DNA from: an uncultured Agathobacter sp.
Lineage (GTDB): Bacteria; Bacillota; Clostridia; Lachnospirales; Lachnospiraceae
DNA: 5,142 nucleotides
NCBI GenBank assembly: GCA_934358675.1
Contig: CAKRKX010000135.1
Span: 1 to 5,142 of the forward strand
Reading direction: 5' to 3'
Positions 1 to 5,142 of this stretch are shown one piece after another. Every line of letters starts with the position of its first letter. The first letter of the stretch is position 1. A model generated the notes under the pieces. The model was given only the letters and a program-made list of their open reading frames with translations, searched no databases and had not been told where the DNA came from. A program made the position numbers and the translations under genes.

Positions 1-506
<506 letters not shown>

Positions 507-508
507 TT

Positions 509-568
509 GATCGTCCTTTGATGATCCTGTGCAGTCTGACTGCACACCCTATGCTTAGAATAACTAAG
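509..568 (+). other. Three small stem-loops in the gap 3' untranslated region
   Basis: Between the gap stop codon and its terminator lie three consecutive short inverted repeats. At 509-515/520-526, GATCGTC pairs with GATGATC (one G-U) around a 4-base loop. At 528-536/538-546 there is a perfect 9-base inverted repeat, TGTGCAGTC/GACTGCACA, realistically a 7-bp stem with a 5-base loop. At 554-558/564-568, CTTAG pairs with CTAAG around AATAA. None has a T-run, so they are not terminators. They could shield the 3' end or be processing sites; this is inferred from sequence complementarity alone. Confidence 0.45.
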
Positions 569-575
569 TTTAATG

Positions 576-607
576 AAAGGGTCCGGCCTTTGGGCCGGAT
601 CCTTTTT
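576..607 (+). terminator. Strong intrinsic terminator of gap
   Basis: A 13-bp stem pairs 576-588 with 593-605 and contains a single G-U wobble. It closes on the 4-base loop TTTG and has a GC-rich core (CCGGCC/GGCCGG). The descending arm runs directly into a T-tract (603-607). The A residues at the base of the ascending arm would also give some termination in the opposite direction. It lies 70 bases after the gap stop and should largely separate gap from pgk transcription. Confidence 0.93.
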
Positions 608-687
608 CAATGTGAGTGATAAGTGTTACGGGCGGCTGCGGGACCTGTAGTGCTTTTGCTCCTCAATATGGCCGGATACGGCAGAAC

Positions 688-691
688 GGAG
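688..691 (+). promoter_or_regulatory. Ribosome binding site of pgk (fixes the ATG at 701)
   Basis: GGAG lies 9 bases before the ATG at 701. It decides the start: the same frame is also open from a GTG at 623 and an ATG at 668, but neither has a Shine-Dalgarno sequence and the extra residues do not resemble Pgk. A short hairpin (GCCG 671-674, loop GATA, CGGC 679-682) sits just upstream. Confidence 0.85.
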
Positions 692-700
692 AATAGAAAC

Positions 701-1924
701 ATGGCATTAAATAAGAAAACAGTTGATGATATCAACGCACAGGGCAAGAGAGTCCTTGTAAGATGTGATTTTAACGTACCTCTTAAGGCTGGCGAGATCA
801 CAGATGATACTCGTATCAAAGCTGCTCTTCCTACAATTAAGAAGTTATTAAACGATGGTGGCAAGGTAATCCTTTGCTCACACCTCGGAAAAGTTAAGAA
901 CGGACCAAACGAAGGCGAGTCACTTGCACCGGTTGCAAAGAGACTTGAGGAACTTCTTGGACAGAAGGTTAACTTCGTAGCTGATTACAACGTAACAGGC
1001 GAGGCTGCTACAAAGGCTGTTGAGGAGATGAAGGAAGGCGAAGTTGTATTACTTCAGAATACTCGTTTCCGTGGCGCTGAGGAGACCAAGAATGGTGAGG
1101 AGTTTTCTAAGGAACTTGCTGATCTTGCAGACATCTATGTATGCGACGCTTTCGGTTCTTCTCATAGAGCACATGCTTCTGTAGCAGGTGTTACAAAGTT
1201 CATCTCTGCTAAGGGTGGAGAGAACGTTGTTGGTTACTTAATGGAGAAGGAGATCGCTTTCTTAGGAAATGCAGTAGAGAATCCGGTTCGTCCATTCGTA
1301 GCAATCCTCGGTGGTGCTAAAGTAGCTGACAAGCTTAACGTAATCAACAACCTCCTTGAGAAGTGTGACACACTGATCATCGGTGGTGGTATGGCTTACA
1401 CATTCATCAAGGCTCAGGGATATGAGATCGGTCTTTCTCTCTGCGATGATGAGAAGCTTGATTACTGTAAGGAAATGATGGCTAAGGCTGAGAAGATGGG
1501 CAAGAAGATCCTTCTTCCTGTTGATGCTGTTACAATCAAGGATTTCCCTAACCCGATCGATGGACCTGTTGAGACAGAGACATGCGATATCACTGCTATG
1601 CCGGCCGACCGTGAGGGATGCGATATCGGACCTAAGACAGCTGAGATGTTCGCAGAGGCTGTCAAGACAGCTAAGACTGTTGTCTGGAACGGACCGATGG
1701 GTGTATTCGAGAACCCTACACTTGCAGCAGGTACTCTTGCAGTAGCTAAGGCTCTTGCAGAGACAGATGCTACAACAATCATCGGTGGTGGAGATTCCGC
1801 TGCAGCTGTAAACCAGATGGGTTATGCAGACAAGATGAGCCATATTTCTACCGGTGGTGGAGCTTCCCTTGAGTTCCTTGAGGGCAAGGAGCTTCCAGGA
1901 GTTATGGCAGCAGATGACAAGTAG
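701..1924 (+). CDS. pgk: Phosphoglycerate kinase
   Basis: This cytosolic enzyme transfers phosphate between 1,3-bisphosphoglycerate and ADP, giving 3-phosphoglycerate and ATP; it is the first substrate-level ATP step of glycolysis. The 407-residue product is of normal full length for a bacterial Pgk. In order it shows the N-terminal signature RCDFNVPL (21-28), SHLGK (60-64), NTRFRGAEE (120-128) and [12 protein letters not shown] (149-160) in the 3-phosphoglycerate-binding N-domain. The C-domain then shows LGGAKV (203-208), GGGMAYTF (228-235), [11 protein letters not shown] (327-337), GGGDSAAA (362-369, nucleotide binding) and [13 protein letters not shown] (383-395). The start at 701 is chosen from the GGAG at 688-691 and because [11 protein letters not shown] matches how related Pgks begin. 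Upstream is the strong gap terminator and I find no convincing promoter in 608-690. Downstream no intrinsic terminator is seen before tpiA, so co-transcription with tpiA is likely. Confidence 0.98.
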   Translation: MALNKKTVDDINAQGKRVLVRCDFNVPLKAGEITDDTRIKAALPTIKKLLNDGGKVILCSHLGKVKNGPNEGESLAPVAKRLEELLGQKVNFVADYNVTGEAATKAVEEMKEGEVVLLQNTRFRGAEETKNGEEFSKELADLADIYVCDAFGSSHRAHASVAGVTKFISAKGGENVVGYLMEKEIAFLGNAVENPVRPFVAILGGAKVADKLNVINNLLEKCDTLIIGGGMAYTFIKAQGYEIGLSLCDDEKLDYCKEMMAKAEKMGKKILLPVDAVTIKDFPNPIDGPVETETCDITAMPADREGCDIGPKTAEMFAEAVKTAKTVVWNGPMGVFENPTLAAGTLAVAKALAETDATTIIGGGDSAAAVNQMGYADKMSHISTGGGASLEFLEGKELPGVMAADDK

Positions 1925-1947
1925 AATTGTTAAATAATTTACGGCTC

Positions 1948-2041
1948 CCATATATGTGGCGATAGCTTCGTTGCCCAGCACTTGAAGTACCTAGGTGCGT
2001 ACGTCGGCGTGCTGGGCGCCTTGCTCTAGCCGCATATCTGG
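1948..2041 (+). other. Nested inverted repeat forming a long imperfect stem-loop (candidate structured RNA)
   Basis: This non-coding block follows the pgk stop by 23 bases. An outer helix pairs 1948-1960 with 2029-2041: 11 Watson-Crick pairs, one G-U (1957/2032) and one mismatch (1951/2038). An inner helix pairs 1973-1981 (GCCCAGCAC) perfectly with 2009-2017 (GTGCTGGGC), extended by a U-G pair at 1972/2018. The 27-base apical part holds GTAC at 1987-1990 and 1999-2002, plus the palindrome ACCTAGGT (1989-1996). No T-tract follows, so it is not a simple terminator. On either strand the block has no gene I would support. It could be a structured intercistronic RNA, part of the tpiA leader, or a small palindromic mobile element. 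I do not recognise the family. Confidence 0.6.
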
Positions 2042-2043
2042 AA

Positions 2044-2194
2044 GCGTGGCGTGCGAAGAACATGCAAAGCAAATTGAAGTTTGTGAGCGTGGCATGCGAA
2101 GAACATGCAAAGCAAATTGAAGTTTGTGAGCGTGGCGTGCGAAGAACATGCAAAGCAAATGAAAGTTTGTGAGCGTGGCATGCGAGAGCATACC
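2044..2194 (+). repeat. 43-bp tandem repeat: three full copies and a degenerate fourth
   Basis: Full units lie at 2044-2086, 2087-2129 and 2130-2172, with no spacers between them. A fourth starts at 2173, matches for 13 bases and then diverges. Each unit begins GCGTGGC and ends AGTTTGTGA. Units 1 and 2 differ only at unit position 8 (G or A). Unit 3 has G there and two further changes at positions 32-33. Every unit can form a hairpin between positions 6-10 and 18-22 (GCATG or GCGTG with CATGC, 7-base loop), and a weaker one between CAAA (27-30) and TTTG (37-40). The array ends 15 bases before the tpiA Shine-Dalgarno sequence. The opposite strand is open in all frames across the repeat, but this follows from its composition and I do not call a gene there. 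Confidence 0.95.
2177..2194 (+). other. GNRA-type hairpin at the degenerate end of the repeat array
   Basis: Within the diverged fourth unit, GGCATGC (2177-2183) pairs with GCATACC (2188-2194), with one C/A mismatch, around the tetraloop GAGA (2184-2187). The sequence has drifted from the full units but keeps a hairpin at the same place. It lies 14 bases before AGGAG (2209-2213), which is 8 bases from the tpiA ATG. It could therefore influence ribosome access or mark an RNA 5' end; this is inferred only from complementarity. Confidence 0.4.
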
Positions 2195-2221
2195 GATAAT
2201 ATATGATTAGGAGATAAGATC

Positions 2222-2968
2222 ATGGCAAGAAAGAAAATCGTAGCCGGCAACTGGAAGATGAACATGACTCCAAGCCAGGCTGTAAAGTTAGTTGAAGAGT
2301 TAAAGCCATTAGTAGTTTCTGACAGCGTAGAAGTTGTTTACTGTGTACCGGCAATCGACATCGTACCTGTTGTTGAGGCTGTTAAGGGAACCAACGTAGC
2401 TGTTGGTGCTGAGAATATGTACTTCGAGGAGAAGGGTGCTTACACCGGAGAGATCTCGGCTGAGATGCTTGTTGATGCAGGTGTTAAGTATGTCGTTCTT
2501 GGACATTCCGAGAGACGTGACTACTTCAAGGAAGATGACGTATTATTAAACAAGAAGGTTAAGAAGGCTTTCGAGGCTGGTCTTACACCAATCCTTTGCT
2601 GTGGAGAGACTTTAGAGCAGAGAGAGATGGGCGTAACTCTTGACTGGATCCGTCTTCAGATCAAGTCTGATCTGGCTGGTGTTCCGGCTTCTGATGTTGC
2701 TAAGATGGTTATCGCTTACGAGCCGATCTGGGCAATCGGAACAGGAAAGACTGCTACTTCTGACCAGGCTCAGGAAGTTTGCGGCGCTATCCGTGAGTGC
2801 ATCAAGGAAGTTTATGATGAGGCTACTGCAGAGGCTGTTCGTATCCAGTACGGCGGATCTGTTAATGCCGGCAATGCAGCAGAGCTTTTTGCAAAGCCTG
2901 ACATTGACGGTGGTTTAGTTGGTGGAGCAAGCTTAAAGGCTGACTTCGGCAAGATCGTTAACTACTAG
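2222..2968 (+). CDS. tpiA: Triosephosphate isomerase
   Basis: This cytosolic enzyme interconverts dihydroxyacetone phosphate and glyceraldehyde-3-phosphate. The 248-residue product is a typical single-domain (beta/alpha)8 barrel of full length. The active-site residues are present at the canonical places: N10 and K12 in AGNWKMN, H95 in LGHSERR, E167 in [12 protein letters not shown] (the general base followed by the flexible loop 6), YGGS at 210-213 and the phosphate-binding LVGGASL at 232-238. The start is supported by AGGAG at 2209-2213, 8 bases before the ATG. Upstream is the repeat array rather than a clear promoter: GATAAT at 2195-2200 resembles a -10 box but no -35 fits it. Expression from the pgk transcript is therefore likely. 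A strong terminator lies 22 bases after the stop. Codon use matches pgk and gap. Confidence 0.98.
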   Translation: MARKKIVAGNWKMNMTPSQAVKLVEELKPLVVSDSVEVVYCVPAIDIVPVVEAVKGTNVAVGAENMYFEEKGAYTGEISAEMLVDAGVKYVVLGHSERRDYFKEDDVLLNKKVKKAFEAGLTPILCCGETLEQREMGVTLDWIRLQIKSDLAGVPASDVAKMVIAYEPIWAIGTGKTATSDQAQEVCGAIRECIKEVYDEATAEAVRIQYGGSVNAGNAAELFAKPDIDGGLVGGASLKADFGKIVNY

Positions 2969-2990
2969 AATTGAAATTGTAATGTAAAAG

Positions 2991-3033
2991 AAAGGCTATC
3001 CGTCTGGGATTTCCACAGGCGAATAGCCTTTTT
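2991..3033 (+). terminator. Strong intrinsic terminator of tpiA
   Basis: AAAGGCTAT (2991-2999) pairs perfectly with ATAGCCTTT (3023-3031). The stem continues inward, with a few mismatches, through CGTCTGGGA and TCCACAGGCG to a tiny T-rich loop. A T-run (3029-3033) follows. It marks the 3' end of the pgk-tpiA transcript, only 23 bases before the next start codon. Confidence 0.92.
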
Positions 3034-3035
3034 AC

Positions 3036-3056
3036 GAGGGATAAGTATAAATAATT
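3036..3056 (+). promoter_or_regulatory. Atypical translation/transcription start region of the CapA-family gene
   Basis: The only Shine-Dalgarno-like sequence, GAGGG (3036-3040), is 16 bases from the ATG at 3057, further than the usual 5-10. Between them, TATAAA (3046-3051) resembles a -10 box placed so that transcription would begin almost at the ATG, but no -35 hexamer is found at a suitable distance because that place is occupied by the tpiA terminator stem. Either translation is inefficient, or the transcript is leaderless or arises by read-through. Confidence 0.3.
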
Positions 3057-4679
3057 ATGAACAAAAAGCGTTGGATCAATGCGACGTTGTTGCTTGGTTT
3101 TCTGATCGTGCTTGTAGGGGCGGGCACGGCAGAAAAAAACGACGTTTCGCAGATGGTTGTGAAGGTGGACTCCGGGCTCGAACCGGAGACGGAGCAGATT
3201 GCGAACTTTGGACGGACGGCAGGAACGGAATCTGTTGCTGATAACAGACAGACGGAACTGACGGTGACGGAAGAGACAACGGAATCGGATGGATCACAAC
3301 CGGACAATCATGAGGAAAAAAGCTACGATGAGATCGTAGAAACGATAAATATACTGCTCACTGATGGGACGGCGGAATTCTATGACCGCTACCCGGTGGA
3401 TGAGACCTTTTTTCAGTGGCTTGTGGCGCGATACGGTGTCGGAACGGTAGAAGAGATCGCGCAGAAGGTGCAGACCAAAGATACCGATGAAAATTTGTGG
3501 TATCGGATGACTGGCTGCACGATGCATGTGCTCTGGCTGGAATTTTGTAAAGAATATCAGTATCAGACCTATCGACTGGATAACGTGACATGGAAAGATG
3601 CGGCACAGGACAAGAAGATCACGATCGATTTTGTCGGCGATATCAATCTGGATCCGACATGGTACACGATGGAATTTGCCAACCGTAAGGGAGGGATTGC
3701 GTCGTGTATCTCGGAGGACATCTTCGATGAACTGCAGTCCGCGGATATCACGATGGTCAACAATGAATTCTGTTTTACGCGCGAGACGCAGACACAGGAG
3801 GGCAAGGCATACAGCTTTAAGGCGGATCCCGCGCAGGTGGATGCGCTGGATCTCTTCGGTGCGGATATTGTCTCACTTGCGAACAACCACACCTGTGATT
3901 ACGGGGAGGCGGGGCTTCTCGAGACGATGGATACCTTAAAAGAAAAAGGCATCGTATACAGCGGTGCGGGACGTAATCTGGATGAGGCGAGCGTCGTGCA
4001 GTACTTTGTGACCGGAGGGCGCAAGATCGCATTTGTCTCAGCGACGGAGATCGAGCGTTTCTATCATTTTACGAAGAAAGCCGGCGAGAATACGCCGGGC
4101 GTCTTAAAGACGCAGCAGGAGGAAACCGTACTTGCAGAGATCGCCGAGGCGCGTGCCAACAGCGATTATGTGATCATGTTCGTGCATTGGGGCGCGGAGG
4201 GCAAGATCAAGCAGGATGACGATCAGCGCGCTCTGGCGCAGAAGTATGCCGAAGCGGGGGTGGATGCGATCATCGGCTCTCATCCGCACCGTCTGCAGGG
4301 CGTAGGATTTATCGGCGATGTGCCGGTGGTCTACAGCCTCGGCAATTTCTGGTTCTCGACGGGAACGCTCTATGCGACGATCGGACAGATCGAGATCGAT
4401 GAGAACGGTTCGCTTACATTACGCCTTTTACCATGTATGCAGCGCAGCAAGCGGACAAGACTGCTGACGAAAGAAGAGGATTGTAAGAATTTTTATCAAT
4501 ATGTGGCAGATGTGTCAGAGAATGTGCAGATCGATGAGAGCGGTGTGTTTGCGCCTTGGAATGAGGCTGATCTGACGGATACGCCGCCTGCGTACCGCTT
4601 CGGCAGACAGTACGGTCAGCATTTTGACGATGCGGATCTTGCGCTGCGGCCGATCGATGTGGTCGGAAATCTGCAATAG
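3057..4679 (+). CDS. CapA-family (PGA_cap) putative metallophosphoesterase-like protein, membrane-anchored or secreted
   Basis: The 540-residue product begins with a basic tip (MNKKR) and a hydrophobic stretch (about residues 9-22, no lipobox cysteine), so it is probably exported or anchored outside the membrane. An acidic Thr/Glu-rich linker follows (about 25-88), then a segment of predicted helical character (about 88-180) that I cannot assign. The C-terminal part (about 186-460) is a CapA/PGA_cap domain with DFVGDINLD (191-199), NNE (235-237), SLANNHTCDYG (273-283), FVHWGAE (375-381), IIGSHPHR (405-412) and YSLGNF (426-431). These conserved Asp, Asn, His and Glu residues are expected to bind metal in this calcineurin-like fold. 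CapA was named for poly-gamma-glutamate capsule synthesis, but no capB, capC or capD genes are visible here and many CapA homologues have unknown roles, so I give no symbol. Codons are richer in GCG, CTG and CGC than in the flanking glycolytic genes. The start is the only plausible ATG before the hydrophobic segment. Confidence 0.9.
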   Translation: MNKKRWINATLLLGFLIVLVGAGTAEKNDVSQMVVKVDSGLEPETEQIANFGRTAGTESVADNRQTELTVTEETTESDGSQPDNHEEKSYDEIVETINILLTDGTAEFYDRYPVDETFFQWLVARYGVGTVEEIAQKVQTKDTDENLWYRMTGCTMHVLWLEFCKEYQYQTYRLDNVTWKDAAQDKKITIDFVGDINLDPTWYTMEFANRKGGIASCISEDIFDELQSADITMVNNEFCFTRETQTQEGKAYSFKADPAQVDALDLFGADIVSLANNHTCDYGEAGLLETMDTLKEKGIVYSGAGRNLDEASVVQYFVTGGRKIAFVSATEIERFYHFTKKAGENTPGVLKTQQEETVLAEIAEARANSDYVIMFVHWGAEGKIKQDDDQRALAQKYAEAGVDAIIGSHPHRLQGVGFIGDVPVVYSLGNFWFSTGTLYATIGQIEIDENGSLTLRLLPCMQRSKRTRLLTKEEDCKNFYQYVADVSENVQIDESGVFAPWNEADLTDTPPAYRFGRQYGQHFDDADLALRPIDVVGNLQ

Positions 4680-4706
4680 TCGCGTGGTAAAGGACTTGCA
4701 ATTTTT
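4672..4706 (+). terminator. Possible weak terminator at the end of the CapA-family gene
   Basis: TGCAA and GTC (4672-4676, 4679-4681) can pair with GAC and TTGCA (4693-4700), leaving a 2-base bulge and an 11-base loop. ATTTTT follows (to 4706). The stem overlaps the stop codon and is AT-rich and imperfect, so it would be inefficient at best. It also overlaps the -35 element proposed for gpmI, so the complementarity may be fortuitous. Confidence 0.25.
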
Positions 4707-4723
4707 GGCGAATTTAGTATTAT
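4696..4723 (+). promoter_or_regulatory. Likely sigma-A-type promoter of gpmI
   Basis: TTGCAA (4696-4701) and TATTAT (4718-4723) are separated by 16 bases in an AT-rich stretch that begins 17 bases after the preceding stop codon. The -10 box matches the consensus at five of six positions and the -35 box at four. It predicts a 5' leader of roughly 45 bases before the gpmI ATG. It would allow gpmI to be transcribed independently of the upstream genes. Confidence 0.6.
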
Positions 4724-4773
4724 AGTAACAGAAATGAGCATAATGAAATTTAAGCAGAAAGTGAGATAAGATT

Positions 4774-5142
4774 ATGAGTAAAAAACCAGTTGTATTAATG
4801 GTACTTGACGGTTATGGTCTGAGTGACCGCACAGAGGGTAACGCAATCGCTTTGGCGAACACCCCTGTTATGGATAAATTGATGAAAGAGTGTCCTTTTG
4901 TAAAAGGCGCTGCTTCCGGACTGGCAGTCGGTCTTCCGGACGGACAGATGGGTAACTCTGAGGTTGGTCATATGAACATCGGTGCCGGCCGCATTATTTA
5001 CCAGGATCTGACAAGAATTACAAAGGCAATCGCAGACGGCGATTTCTTCGAGAACAAGGCATTACTTGCAGCTATGGACAACTGCAAGAAGAACGATTCC
5101 GACCTGCATCTGTGGGGACTTCTCTCAGACGGTGGTGTACAT
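4774..5142 (+). CDS. gpmI: 2,3-bisphosphoglycerate-independent phosphoglycerate mutase, N-terminal part (3' end outside window)
   Basis: This Mn2+-dependent cytosolic enzyme interconverts 3- and 2-phosphoglycerate. The first 123 codons, of about 510 in the family, are visible and run without a stop to the window end. The product starts [15 protein letters not shown], with the metal-binding aspartate at residue 12. [17 protein letters not shown] contains the phosphoserine nucleophile S62, and LLSDGGVH ends at substrate-binding H123. All three positions agree with the numbering known for the Bacillus enzyme. The start is supported by family alignment and by a weak Shine-Dalgarno sequence (GTGAG, 4761-4765) 8 bases before the ATG. 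The bases around it (GAGATAAGAT then ATG) resemble those before tpiA. Codon use is closer to the other glycolytic genes than to the CapA-family gene just upstream. Confidence 0.97.
   Translation, partial: MSKKPVVLMVLDGYGLSDRTEGNAIALANTPVMDKLMKECPFVKGAASGLAVGLPDGQMGNSEVGHMNIGAGRIIYQDLTRITKAIADGDFFENKALLAAMDNCKKNDSDLHLWGLLSDGGVH

Noticed and set aside
623..700. N-terminal extension of Pgk from the GTG at 623 or the ATG at 668
   Set aside because: There is no Shine-Dalgarno sequence and no similarity to Pgk before residue 1 at 701, where GGAG is correctly spaced.
1925..1939. Terminator after pgk from the inverted AATTGTT/AATAATT
   Set aside because: The stem is short and almost all A-T, with no T-tract after it.
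1262..1981. A 239-residue reverse-strand reading frame antisense to pgk
   Set aside because: It is a shadow of the biased pgk codons, with no recognisable domain and a start inside the inverted repeat region; the forward gene is certain.
2044..2194. CRISPR array
   Set aside because: The 43-bp units follow each other directly with no unique spacers, and no cas genes are near.
2195..2200. Own promoter for tpiA with GATAAT as the -10 box
   Set aside because: No -35-like hexamer lies 16-18 bases upstream; TTGTGA (2167-2172) is 22 bases away, too far for a standard promoter.
1902..2265. Overlapping reverse-strand reading frames with repeated Cys/His/Phe-rich peptides
   Set aside because: They are open in all three frames across the repeat simply because the unit lacks stops on that strand. 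They have no ribosome binding sites and run into pgk or tpiA, so they are spurious.
3057..4679. Naming the gene capA as a proven poly-gamma-glutamate capsule gene
   Set aside because: Only the domain family is supported; no capsule synthesis partners are visible and many homologues are uncharacterised.

Overview
The window is a stretch of a low-GC Gram-positive chromosome carrying a lower-glycolysis gene cluster. All genes are on the + strand, in this order: gap (3' part only), pgk, tpiA, a CapA-family gene, and gpmI (5' part only). The protein sequences, the gap-pgk-tpiA-gpmI order and the strong codon bias fit a Clostridia/Lachnospiraceae bacterium (Roseburia/Butyrivibrio-like). That assignment is inferred from remembered family sequences, not from a search.

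Region by region. Positions 1-506 are the C-terminal half of glyceraldehyde-3-phosphate dehydrogenase. It is followed by a roughly 100-base 3' untranslated region with three small stem-loops and then a strong intrinsic terminator (576-607). Phosphoglycerate kinase (701-1924) follows with a good ribosome binding site but no clear promoter. The 297 bases between pgk and tpiA (1925-2221) are the most unusual part. They hold a 94-base nested inverted repeat that can fold into one long stem-loop (1948-2041). Two bases later come three tandem copies of a 43-bp unit and a degenerate fourth (2044-2194), each able to form small hairpins. No terminator separates pgk from this block or the block from tpiA, so it is probably transcribed between the two genes. 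Triosephosphate isomerase (2222-2968) ends at a strong intrinsic terminator (2991-3033).

The CapA-family protein (3057-4679) sits between the glycolytic genes. It has an N-terminal membrane anchor or signal peptide, an acidic linker, an unassigned helical segment and a PGA_cap metallophosphoesterase-like domain. Its codon use is clearly GC-richer than that of its neighbours, it lacks a well-placed ribosome binding site, and no convincing promoter precedes it. A likely promoter (4696-4723) then drives the cofactor-independent phosphoglycerate mutase gene gpmI, which runs off the window end.

The four glycolytic enzymes catalyse successive steps of triose-phosphate metabolism: TpiA interconverts the triose phosphates, Gap and Pgk make 3-phosphoglycerate and ATP, and GpmI makes 2-phosphoglycerate. 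The CapA-like protein has no evident metabolic link to them. The best candidate for something undescribed is the structured repeat block between pgk and tpiA.
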